A program made the translations under genes and the position numbers. Source: a virus. From it: 42,465 nucleotides of DNA. A model generated the notes under the pieces. It was not told the DNA's origin, made no database searches, and worked only from the letters and a program-made list of their open reading frames with translations. The stretch spans positions 1 to 42,465 of the IMG/VR virus record IMGVR_UViG_3300008952_000104. One strand, 5' to 3'. Of the stretch, positions 22,179-27,991 are shown in pieces (position 1 is the first letter of the stretch; each line of letters opens with the position of its first letter).

Positions 22179-22333
22179 GAGTTTTTTTGCTTTTTTTTCC
22201 TCCCTCTTTTAGCTTTTGGCTTGCCCCATGCGCTAATCACTATCTCCGAACCGCGCTGATCTGGTGGCAGTTTTTTTGTCCCATGCTTTTCAATAAATTC
22301 ATGAAGCAGTTTCAATTCTTCTTCTCTAGTCAT
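22175..22333 (-). CDS. Small basic protein, KHG-KLPPD family copy 1
   Basis: Fifty-two residues: MTREEELKLLHEFIEKHGTK, KLPPDQRGSEIVISAWGKPK, then a Lys/Arg tail. Shares the FIxKHGxxKLPPDxR core and basic tail with the gene at 25932-26096. GGAGG is eleven bases upstream. Possibly a minor DNA-binding peptide. Confidence 0.6.
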   Translation of the reverse strand: MTREEELKLLHEFIEKHGTKKLPPDQRGSEIVISAWGKPKAKRGRKKKQKNS

Positions 22334-22336
22334 ATA

Positions 22337-22495
22337 TTATTTATCCTCCGACTCGAAACCATCAAACCATTCGCCTTCTTTTCGCGTAGAAGGGTCTTGG
22401 CAGTGTGTTTTAGCTTGTTCTAGTGTAAGCCCTCGCATGATTACTCTGCTAGACTTGTTGCGGTCACGATAGAAACGAATAATTTTATAAGTCAT
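22337..22495 (-). CDS. Small RFYRD...HCQDP protein
   Basis: Fifty-two residues: MTYKIIRFYRDRNKSSRVI, RGLTLEQAKTHCQDPSTRK, GEWFDGFESEDK. This I recognise as a family of small proteins very common in actinobacteriophages (function unknown). GGAGGG eight bases before the ATG. Confidence 0.75.
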   Translation of the reverse strand: MTYKIIRFYRDRNKSSRVIMRGLTLEQAKTHCQDPSTRKEGEWFDGFESEDK

Positions 22496-22496
22496 G

Positions 22497-22715
22497 TTAA
22501 CATCCCTCCGCTTCTATAGTTGTTTTGAGCTGCTCTGACCACTCGAATGATTCCCTAAAGTTATCAAACTCTTCTTCAAAATATTCGGTGTCTGACCGGT
22601 AATCGGCTTCGACGGTGCGAACCGCGAATTCCTGTAATTCTTGCAGGGTCCACGTACCTACAATGTTCTCGGCCACTTCAAATCTATTCTTTTCATTGTT
22701 TTCGGGATATGACAT
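22497..22715 (-). CDS. Small acidic protein
   Basis: Seventy-two residues: MSYPENNEKNRFEVAENIVG, LQELQEFAVRTVEADYRSD, EEFDNFRESFEWSEQL, ending EAEGC. Strongly acidic helices. AAGGA seven bases before the ATG. The C-terminal EGC matches the 48-residue gene at 15052-15198. Confidence 0.6.
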   Translation of the reverse strand: MSYPENNEKNRFEVAENIVGTWTLQELQEFAVRTVEADYRSDTEYFEEEFDNFRESFEWSEQLKTTIEAEGC

Positions 22716-22746
22716 GCATCGTTCCTTTTCAATTGTTTCTATAGGT

Positions 22747-22775
22747 ATTATCTCAAAGATTTATGATTTTGTCAA
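22747..22775 (-). promoter_or_regulatory. Sigma70-like promoter P10
   Basis: TTGACA (22775-22770), 17 bases, GATAAT (22752-22747), leader CCTATAGAAACAATTG with AAAAGGAA. Drives the acidic-protein operon. Confidence 0.8.
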
Positions 22776-22953
22776 GAAGTTTTTTTGTTTTTTTCGCTAA
22801 TGATGTACCAATACTTCTTAAGGCTGGCTTTTATTCTGCCGTTTGCTAGCAAAATTCTAACTGCGTTGTCGTGCTCGGCAATGACCATGCCAATTTTATT
22901 TTTGTTCCCTCGCATAAGCTCGGCTCCATTTTAGCCAAATCACCCACTTCCAT
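22772..22953 (-). pseudogene. SH3-like gene with apparent -1 frameshift
   Basis: From ATG at 22953 (GGAG six bases upstream) the frame reads MEVGDLAKMEPSL, a family start, but then loses similarity and stops. In the -1 frame from about 22915 the family body continues: MRGNKNKIGMVIAEHDNAVR, ILLANGRIKASLKKYWYII. Either a frameshifted gene, a programmed slip, or a separate 47-residue gene starting at 22915, which also has GGAG eight bases upstream. Confidence 0.5.
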
Positions 22954-23176
22954 TTGTATCTCCGATATTAGCTGGGCTAATCAATTTTATTTCATTCTCC
23001 GCCACATATACATGGTGTGTGCCCGTAGTACTGCCGCGCGGATCAATAACATAAAGTACGTAATCGTGATATCCACTCCAGCCCGTGCACTTTCTTATTA
23101 CTATTCCCCTCTTTCCCGCGCACCAGCCGACAATGCTTTCAGGTGCTTCAATTTTTACCATATCACCAATATTCAT
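22940..23176 (-). CDS. SH3-like small protein
   Basis: Seventy-eight residues: MNIGDMVKIEAPESIVGWCA, GKRGIVIRKCTGWSGYHDYV, and VAENEIKLISPANIGD. The longer His/Tyr-rich loop is distinctive. It overlaps the next gene by 14 bases. Confidence 0.6.
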   Translation of the reverse strand: MNIGDMVKIEAPESIVGWCAGKRGIVIRKCTGWSGYHDYVLYVIDPRGSTTGTHHVYVAENEIKLISPANIGDTNGSG

Positions 23177-23191
23177 GCGTATAATATTATT

Positions 23192-23422
23192 TTAGCCACT
23201 ATTAAGCTCAAAGGGGCAATGGCCACCGGTTTCTTCGAAATATTCCCAGTAATCCTCTAGAAATTTTCTAGAAGACGTGTTATATTTTTGCATTAAACTT
23301 TCGATTACTATTTCTCTTAAGTCTCGTACCGAGATGTCTCGCACAATGGTACGAGCCATTATTTCGCGATTATCCATCGTGTTTTTGGGAATTGCTAGCT
23401 TGTCTTTTTTCTCTGTTGTCAT
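23192..23422 (-). CDS. Small helical protein
   Basis: Seventy-six residues: MTTEKKDKLAIPKNTMDNRE, IVRDISVRDLREIVIESLM, KFLEDYWEYFEETGGH. AGAGGA seven bases before the ATG. Similar in style (helices followed by W.yFee) to the protein at 22497-22715. Confidence 0.55.
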   Translation of the reverse strand: MTTEKKDKLAIPKNTMDNREIMARTIVRDISVRDLREIVIESLMQKYNTSSRKFLEDYWEYFEETGGHCPFELNSG

Positions 23423-23486
23423 GGCGTTGTCCTCTTAATAATATATATGTTCTAGAACATTTATCCCACGAAAAGCCTAGCAACTC

Positions 23487-23711
23487 TCATTTACAGAGTC
23501 TAGAAAGTACCACCACATCAGAGCGCCGGTTCCATGAGTCAGTGCATGGGACGGAGCATCCCGGCAAACCAATGATGGGGGCGCTCCAGCTTATATGCAC
23601 ATCAATACCCCTCTTGTCTGTTACAATGCCGATGTGGCGCGCGCCATCTTTTGAATGCCAGAGCACCAGATCGCCAACATCAGGCCGACATGTCTTTCTC
23701 GAATTTCTCAC
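23487..23711 (-). CDS. SH3-like small protein (GTG start)
   Basis: Seventy-four residues; an N-terminal RNSRKTCRPD leader, then VGDLVLWHSKDGARHIGIVT, DVHISWSAPIIGLPGC, SDVVVLSRLCK. GTG start with AGGATAA upstream. Confidence 0.6.
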   Translation of the reverse strand: MRNSRKTCRPDVGDLVLWHSKDGARHIGIVTDKRGIDVHISWSAPIIGLPGCSVPCTDSWNRRSDVVVLSRLCK

Positions 23712-23715
23712 TATA

Positions 23716-23892
23716 TTATTTATCCTGCTTGTCTTTGATCCGAGATAGAACTGAAGTAGTTAATTCGTTGACTTGTCCATTGACAAATAAAACCTTGGCA
23801 ATTTGATAGGGAAAAATAACAGTCGGTTCGCTAATTTCAACTATAACTCCAACCCCATTTATTTCATGACTCACCAAGTCGCCAACCTTCAC
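23716..23892 (-). CDS. SH3-like small protein (GTG start)
   Basis: Fifty-eight residues: MKVGDLVSHEINGVGVIVEI, VIFPYQIAKVLFVNGQVNE, then a helical tail (LSRIKDKQDK). Starts one base inside the stop of the Cys-tail gene (TAGTG). Confidence 0.6.
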   Translation of the reverse strand: MKVGDLVSHEINGVGVIVEISEPTVIFPYQIAKVLFVNGQVNELTTSVLSRIKDKQDK

Positions 23893-24125
23893 TAGTCACA
23901 TGCCCCGCAAAAACAACCGGGATTCGGGCACTGTGACATAACGGCCAAAACCTTGCCGCGCGCTATATCTTTAAGTAAATCAACAACCTCATCAATCCTA
24001 GGATGATCACCGTTTCGTACCCGAATGTTGCGAAGCAGCCAACGAGCATTAGTTTTGGTTGCTTCTTTCCGGATCGCTGGGATATCCATGTTGTTTAAAA
24101 TTTCAATTAGTTCATCAATTTCCAT
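23892..24125 (-). CDS. Helical protein with Cys cluster tail, leaderless
   Basis: Seventy-seven residues: MEIDELIEILNNMDIPAIRK, TNARWLLRNIRVRNGDHPR, then a C-terminal MSQCPNPGCFCGACD (four Cys) that may bind zinc or iron. The ATG at 24125 begins six bases after the -10 of promoter P11, so no ribosome-binding site is possible. Confidence 0.6.
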   Translation of the reverse strand: MEIDELIEILNNMDIPAIRKEATKTNARWLLRNIRVRNGDHPRIDEVVDLLKDIARGKVLAVMSQCPNPGCFCGACD

Positions 24126-24131
24126 ACACAC

Positions 24132-24160
24132 ATTATATCAATTGGTATCGCAATTGTCAA
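24132..24160 (-). promoter_or_regulatory. Sigma70-like promoter P11 (consensus), leaderless
   Basis: TTGACA (24160-24155), 17 bases, TATAAT (24137-24132); ATG at 24125 immediately after. It lies inside the 3' end of the upstream SH3-like gene. Confidence 0.75.
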
Positions 24161-24344
24161 GCTTTTCTGAAACTATTACCAACTCTTCCATCGGAAACCA
24201 TTGCGGCGTTCTGCTTTGGTTTCCGGATAGCCATTTGATTTGATAGTATGTTTTTCCTGATTGTGAATCATTGGCGGCTAGCACCACCCCGCAGCCATTG
24301 TTGGCATCAAAGAATTTGTGCCTTACTAAATTACCGACCTTCAT
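24138..24344 (-). CDS. SH3-like small protein
   Basis: Sixty-eight residues: MKVGNLVRHKFFDANNGCGV, YYQIKWLSGNQSRTPQWF, MEELVIVSEKLDN. ATG at 24344 with GGAGG six bases upstream; longer readings rejected. Confidence 0.65.
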   Translation of the reverse strand: MKVGNLVRHKFFDANNGCGVVLAANDSQSGKTYYQIKWLSGNQSRTPQWFPMEELVIVSEKLDNCDTN

Positions 24345-24504
24345 TGACAACCTCCAGCGTACGCCGCTGAAACCACATGGTATAGCTAGCGCACTGAAGC
24401 AGCGCCTGAACGGGGCCATGGGTGCGACTGTCGATTTCAGTCACAATTCCATAATGAGCACTGCCGTCCCTCCCAATATATTTAATTAAATCACCGACTT
24501 GCAC
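24331..24504 (-). CDS. SH3-like small protein (GTG start)
   Basis: Fifty-seven residues: MQVGDLIKYIGRDGSAHYGI, VTEIDSRTHGPVQALLQC, RRTLEVVNEGR. GTG directly after the upstream TAA. The final EVVNEGR is written by the next gene's ribosome-binding site and start. Confidence 0.65.
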   Translation of the reverse strand: MQVGDLIKYIGRDGSAHYGIVTEIDSRTHGPVQALLQCASYTMWFQRRTLEVVNEGR

Positions 24505-25008
24505 TTATACCACACTCGCCAAAATTTTGTCGGAATGCCACTTGATCGTACCGGGCTTGCACGTGATGGTTTCAATTTTGTTGTTAACGAACACGGTTAG
24601 TTCGTTGCGTCCGACCGCGGTTACAATCGCATGCTTTTTATTAACTGTAATCAAACTACCAACAGGCGGCAAGCCCTCTTCCGTCACGGTCACTGATCTC
24701 TCCATCTTCAAAAACGGGCGCTTCTGGCCGGATACTTTAAACATTTTATACTTGCCAACGGTGTGTTCATCGAGCACAAGCTTGACTGTTTTGGGCTTTC
24801 CGTTCAAAGAAGAATACTGTTTACCTTCAACTGTCCATTGTTTACCTTTTTTCGTAGCTTTCTCTACTTTAAAGACAATTGTACGATATTTGGGAAAAGT
24901 ATAATAAGTTTGAAGTTCGCCGTTTTGGCCCATAATGGCTTCTGCCCGAGGCTTGCTTCGACCCATTCCAAAACACCATTTTTTCATAAGAATATCGTTA
25001 GGTTTCAT
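24505..25008 (-). CDS. Beta-rich protein with C-terminal SH3-like part
   Basis: A 167-residue protein: MKPNDILMKKWCFGMGRSK, then a beta-rich domain (TIVFKVEKATKKGKQWTVEG, TVKLVLDEHTVGKYKMFKV) and a C-terminal PPVGSLITVNKKHAIVTAVG strand set like the small SH3 family. GGAG six bases upstream. Possibly a larger relative or fusion of the family. Confidence 0.6.
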   Translation of the reverse strand: MKPNDILMKKWCFGMGRSKPRAEAIMGQNGELQTYYTFPKYRTIVFKVEKATKKGKQWTVEGKQYSSLNGKPKTVKLVLDEHTVGKYKMFKVSGQKRPFLKMERSVTVTEEGLPPVGSLITVNKKHAIVTAVGRNELTVFVNNKIETITCKPGTIKWHSDKILASVV

Positions 25009-25018
25009 ACGGTACTCC

Positions 25019-25081
25019 TTATCGACCAGAGTCTTTCCAGATTAAGTAGCCCAAGGCTGTCAATACCAAAAATTCAAACAT
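25019..25081 (-). CDS. 20-aa hydrophobic micro-protein
   Basis: MFEFLVLTALGYLIWKDSGR: a single membrane-spanning segment with a short charged tail. GGAG seven bases before the ATG, directly behind promoter P12. The good ribosome-binding site makes it credible despite its size. Confidence 0.5.
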   Translation of the reverse strand: MFEFLVLTALGYLIWKDSGR

Positions 25082-25113
25082 GTTATAACTCCTTATTTAT
25101 AATTTCTACATAC

Positions 25114-25142
25114 ATTATCTCATAGAAATTACATGATGTCAA
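25114..25142 (-). promoter_or_regulatory. Sigma70-like promoter P12
   Basis: TTGACA (25142-25137) minus strand, 17 bases, GATAAT (25119-25114), leader ATGTAGAAATTATAAATAAGG. Drives the micro-protein and the 167-residue gene. Confidence 0.75.
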
Positions 25143-25151
25143 GAGTTTTTT

Positions 25152-25174
25152 AAAAAATAAAAAAGCGGGCCGCT
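25152..25174 (-). terminator. Possible terminator
   Basis: On the minus strand AGCG-GCC-CGCT forms a short GC hairpin followed by TTTTTTATTTTTT. The stem is only four pairs, so confidence is modest. Confidence 0.35.
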
Positions 25175-25192
25175 GTCCTCGTCGCGCCACAT

Positions 25193-25293
25193 CACCAGAC
25201 TCCTTTCAACCGGCTCTTAACCTATCCTTCAAGAGAGTCATTGAAGGTTTCCCATATAATTGTCATTTTGCGCGCGCCGCTGCTCACAAAAAG
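25193..25293. other. Short gap between operons
   Basis: About 100 bases without a convincing gene. A 14-codon ATG frame (MTIIWETFNDSLEG) lies in it but has no ribosome-binding site. Confidence 0.3.
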
Positions 25294-25464
25294 TTACCGC
25301 TTTTCTTTTAAAGATATATCATCGATATGCTCTAGCAATATTATATTTCCATATTGGACTTTTAGCCATTTTCTTCCAACAACTTTTACGACCTTGCCAT
25401 GGCCGTTCTCTAATAGCTTAAGTTTTATTAAGTCACCTACTTTAATCTTTTTTTCACAATCCAT
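25294..25464 (-). CDS. SH3-like small protein
   Basis: Fifty-six residues: MDCEKKIKVGDLIKLKLLEN, GHGKVVKVVGRKWLKVQYG, IILLEHIDDISLKEKR. GKVVKVVGRKWLKV is reminiscent of KOW-type RNA-binding motifs. ATG at 25464 overlaps the upstream gene by eleven bases; AAGG precedes it. Confidence 0.6.
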   Translation of the reverse strand: MDCEKKIKVGDLIKLKLLENGHGKVVKVVGRKWLKVQYGNIILLEHIDDISLKEKR

Positions 25465-25669
25465 ATACCTTCTCAATTCGCCACGCGGCTACGTCCACAT
25501 ATGGCCCAAGAAGCCCTTTCGAAGAGAAGGCAACACGGACCATTATTTTTTCTTTCATGGGATTCACTATTGCAGATGTATCGATAACCGTACCAACCAT
25601 GTCTGCATATTTCCTGAAAGAAATATTGTCTTCTCTATTAACAAACCTTACTTTGTCACCTATTTTCAT
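25454..25669 (-). CDS. SH3-like small protein
   Basis: Seventy-one residues: MKIGDKVRFVNREDNISFRK, MVGTVIDTSAIVNPMKEKI, VAAWRIEKVYGL. ATG at 25669 is preferred to a TTG four codons earlier. Confidence 0.6.
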   Translation of the reverse strand: MKIGDKVRFVNREDNISFRKYADMVGTVIDTSAIVNPMKEKIMVRVAFSSKGLLGPYVDVAAWRIEKVYGL

Positions 25670-25702
25670 ACTATCACACAATCCTATCTCAATTTATCCA
25701 AC

Positions 25703-25731
25703 ATCATAGCATACCTTTGATTCTAGGTCAA
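25703..25731 (-). promoter_or_regulatory. Sigma70-like promoter P13
   Basis: TTGACC (25731-25726), 17 bases, TATGAT (25708-25703). A slightly divergent member of the series, for the genes at 25669 and 25464; its -35 overlaps the 3' end of the upstream gene. Confidence 0.6.
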
Positions 25732-25935
25732 GCATATTTTTTTATTATTTTTTGCAGAACTTACCAAACACAAATCATCGTCATGTACCCACGTGCGAGC
25801 GCCATCGCCATTTTTTAACCATAAAACCTCATGGGGTTCGGCTAGCCAATCACACGAATGAACTACAATTCCAATTCGAGGCTCTTCGTTAAACAGGCGC
25901 CTTTGCTTGTATTGAACCAAATCACCAATTTTCAT
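25723..25935 (-). CDS. SH3-like small protein
   Basis: Seventy residues: MKIGDLVQYKQRRLFNEEPR, IGIVVHSCDWLAEPHEVLW, WVHDDDLCLVSSAKNNK. Starts inside the stop of the upstream gene (ATGA). Confidence 0.6.
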   Translation of the reverse strand: MKIGDLVQYKQRRLFNEEPRIGIVVHSCDWLAEPHEVLWLKNGDGARTWVHDDDLCLVSSAKNNKKICLT

Positions 25936-26096
25936 TTTTTCGCTCTCTTGACACTCCGGAGCGTTCTTCTCTTCTTCTTTGGCGCTGGCTGGTTGTTGAG
26001 GTCGGCTTCCGTCCGCGTGTCGGGAGGCAGCTTGGTGACACCATGCTTGGCGATATATTCTTCAATCATTTTACCAACTTTGTCATCATTATTCAC
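25932..26096 (-). CDS. Small basic protein, KHG-KLPPD family copy 2 (GTG start)
   Basis: Fifty-four residues: NNDDKVGKMIEEYIAKHGVT, KLPPDTRTEADLNNQPAPK, then KKRRTLRSVKRAKK. Paralogue of 22175-22333 by the core IxKHGxxKLPPDxR and basic tail. GGGAG nine bases before the GTG. Confidence 0.6.
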   Translation of the reverse strand: MNNDDKVGKMIEEYIAKHGVTKLPPDTRTEADLNNQPAPKKKRRTLRSVKRAKK

Positions 26097-26328
26097 TTGG
26101 AAATTCTCCCTCTGAAGTATAGTCCTTTGTATAAATTACTAGATTTCCATCTGGGCCTGCTTTTAGTTCATACTGACCCCCTGCGCGCAGAATAGGCAGG
26201 AGAGGCTGCAACTCGCGACTATCAAATGCAACACCTGTGAGAAGAACATACTGACCTTCCTTGTCGATTCTAAATTCTGGATTATAGCCCTTGACCATAC
26301 CCTTAAGTGACAGCGTGCTTTTTTTCAT
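26089..26328 (-). CDS. Small beta-rich protein
   Basis: Seventy-nine residues: MKKSTLSLKGMVKGYNPEFR, GQYVLLTGVAFDSRELQPL, GGQYELKAGPDGNLVIYTK. The start at 26328 directly follows the upstream stop with GGGGAT as ribosome-binding site; the longer reading is rejected. Likely a small beta-sandwich, function unknown. Confidence 0.55.
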   Translation of the reverse strand: MKKSTLSLKGMVKGYNPEFRIDKEGQYVLLTGVAFDSRELQPLLPILRAGGQYELKAGPDGNLVIYTKDYTSEGEFPSE

Positions 26329-26329
26329 T

Positions 26330-26524
26330 TTATTTATCCCCTTTGTCGTCTTTTCTGGTGGCCTCAAAATACCACGTTGCAATCTTGTTAATCAAAAAAT
26401 GTAAATTTAAATTCGCCGGAGTGCGCACAAAAGGAAAAACTGCGCGCAGTATCAAAAAATAACTCGCGACGTGTAAACATGTGCCAATTTTTAAAAAAGC
26501 CCATGATTTTCGAAAATAATTCAT
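26330..26524 (-). CDS. Small hydrophobic protein
   Basis: Sixty-four residues: MNYFRKSWAFLKIGTCLHVA, YFLILRAVFPFVRTPANLN, and a basic C-terminus. One or two membrane-associated helices. Coupled to the guanylate kinase gene upstream (TGAGTCATG). Confidence 0.5.
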   Translation of the reverse strand: MNYFRKSWAFLKIGTCLHVASYFLILRAVFPFVRTPANLNLHFLINKIATWYFEATRKDDKGDK

Positions 26525-26527
26525 GAC

Positions 26528-27118
26528 TCATTCGATACTCCTGCCTAGCTCAATCACGTCGCCATCGCTGAAGACCCAAAAGGCATCTGGTACATTTTGA
26601 TCAACTTCGAAGTTCATTTTACCTATCTCTTCGACTGCTTTTTTGATTCTTTCTGGCGTGCCGCGCTGTTGTTGTCTTCGGATCATTTCATTTTTATCCG
26701 GCGGAGAGCAGTAAACCAATATTAGATTCTTTCCTTCTCTCTCTGCAACATAGCGCAAGTCATCTGATCCTCTGCTGCCGTTGATGTTCGTGATGTCCGT
26801 GAGCATAACAGCTTTTCGGGCTGCTTTGAAATCATCGACATGTGTACCATAGTTGTGTCCTGCATAATGATTAACGTTAACTAACTCATCCTCATCCACT
26901 AGGTTTTGCCACTCTTCCTCTGATTTGAAATTGTATTCATCGTCAGACTCACCGCGCTTGGCGCGCGTAACGGTCGATTTTATTTCTTTCCAGCCCATAC
27001 TTATTAGCGTTTCTTTGTGTCTCGTTTTTCCACAACCAGAAGGTCCAAATATAGCTATTATAGTATTTGATTTGTTTTCTGTCAAGAACTTTTCCCACTT
27101 TTTCCAAATGTTTTTCAT
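26528..27118 (-). CDS. gmk: Tagged guanylate kinase
   Basis: A 196-residue enzyme. Signature MKNIWKKWEKFLTEN, then the P-loop IIAIFGPSGCGKT (about residues 20-32), the GMP-binding stretch STVTRAKRGESDDEYNF and the HYAGHNYGT loop typical of guanylate kinases, plus the lid RRQQQRGTPERIKKA. Reaction: GMP or dGMP plus ATP to the diphosphate. The 15-residue tag is not part of ordinary Gmk. Fits with IMPDH/GMP reductase and dUTPase in nucleotide supply, or with delivery inside the virion. Confidence 0.85.
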   Translation of the reverse strand: MKNIWKKWEKFLTENKSNTIIAIFGPSGCGKTRHKETLISMGWKEIKSTVTRAKRGESDDEYNFKSEEEWQNLVDEDELVNVNHYAGHNYGTHVDDFKAARKAVMLTDITNINGSRGSDDLRYVAEREGKNLILVYCSPPDKNEMIRRQQQRGTPERIKKAVEEIGKMNFEVDQNVPDAFWVFSDGDVIELGRSIE

Positions 27119-27140
27119 ACTTTAAATAGTTTCAATCTTT

Positions 27141-27323
27141 CTATCTCCTTCCTTGGCCGCGTCTTTTCTTTTTATAAAGCTTTGATGCCGTAGAATTGTT
27201 TGGGCCTCCGCCCTTGTTTCCATATTTTGTGTTAATGCTGCTACCCTGTCTTGTTTTTTTTGGCGTACGCAAATGTTCGCCCCTGCCCATGGTCTTTTTT
27301 GAAGTCGTTGGTCTTTTGGCCAT
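27141..27323 (-). CDS. Small basic Gly-rich protein
   Basis: Sixty residues: MAKRPTTSKKTMGRGEHLR, RQGSSINTKYGNKGGGPNN, KLYKKKRRGQGRR. A highly basic protein whose YGNKGGGP...KKKYRGQG-like tail is one I recall from marine T4-like phages. AGGAGGG precedes the ATG. RNA or DNA condensation is plausible. Confidence 0.6.
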   Translation of the reverse strand: MAKRPTTSKKTMGRGEHLRTPKKTRQGSSINTKYGNKGGGPNNSTASKLYKKKRRGQGRR

Positions 27324-27356
27324 TAATGGTTCCCTCCTAGAAACTCTATATAAAAG

Positions 27357-27386
27357 ATTATATCTAATTCTCTTTGATATTTTCAA
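27357..27386 (-). promoter_or_regulatory. Sigma70-like promoter for the basic-protein gene
   Basis: TTGAAA (27386-27381), 18 bases, TATAAT (27362-27357), about 30 bases before the ATG at 27323 and overlapping the end of the upstream gene. Not a member of the TTGACA/GATAAT series. Confidence 0.5.
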
Positions 27387-27981
27387 TGGTTTCTTCATAG
27401 GATAATATCTTTAGCAATTCTCCCAAATCATTAATGTAGGTGTTTATTAGGCCCGTTCGATTTCGTCGCTCGGCGTCACGAATCAACCTATGTAGTTCAA
27501 TCACTGCCAATTCAGCATTGACAAAATATTCTATTGCCTTTTTCACCGTTGCAACAGTACAGGATACCATTGAGCGCGATTTGTGCCTAAAACTGGTCTT
27601 ATAGCTTAATGAAGTGGCAAGGGTTAATATTATTTCTACGGGAGCGTCGGTTCTGGTTCTATTTTTGCTTTCTGAAAATTTGACTTTCATCTTAAATCCA
27701 GAAAAATGAATTTGTTTCAAAGAAAAATATTCTTCCGATAGCACCCCAACAATTGAATTAAACATCGCATCAGCAATGCCTTGGCCAGTGCTCTTTATTT
27801 CAATCGCAGCTGCACCTTTATGCCCCTCCAACACAAAAGAAATATTTGAATTGTTCTTGTGCAGATCTTCTATAAGCGTAAAATCTTTAATACGCAAATT
27901 AACATATTCATCTTGTAATCTATTCCGAACAATTTGTTCACACTGTCTCTGTGTCACTTCTTCGGGGGAATCGTAATCCAT
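27364..27981 (-). CDS. Orphan LeuA-type regulatory-domain protein
   Basis: A 205-residue protein. From about residue 95 the pattern IHFSGFKMKVKFSES...DAPVEIILTLATSL...YKTSFRHKSRSMV...VKKAIEYFVNAELAVIELHR...RRNRTGLI...YINDLGELL resembles the C-terminal dimerisation/allosteric domain of alpha-isopropylmalate synthase, without the catalytic barrel. The N-terminus is helical plus strand. An isolated domain could be a regulator of the host enzyme or an independent ligand-binding dimer. Moderate confidence in the resemblance. Confidence 0.5.
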   Translation of the reverse strand: MDYDSPEEVTQRQCEQIVRNRLQDEYVNLRIKDFTLIEDLHKNNSNISFVLEGHKGAAAIEIKSTGQGIADAMFNSIVGVLSEEYFSLKQIHFSGFKMKVKFSESKNRTRTDAPVEIILTLATSLSYKTSFRHKSRSMVSCTVATVKKAIEYFVNAELAVIELHRLIRDAERRNRTGLINTYINDLGELLKILSYEETIENIKEN

Positions 27982-27991
27982 CTATTAATAA

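Noticed and set aside
25139-25192. 17-codon ATG frame with a good ribosome-binding site (MWRDEDSGPLFYFLKNS)
   Set aside because: Its coding part is the GC hairpin and T-run that looks like a terminator and its end overlaps promoter P12; too short to claim without data.
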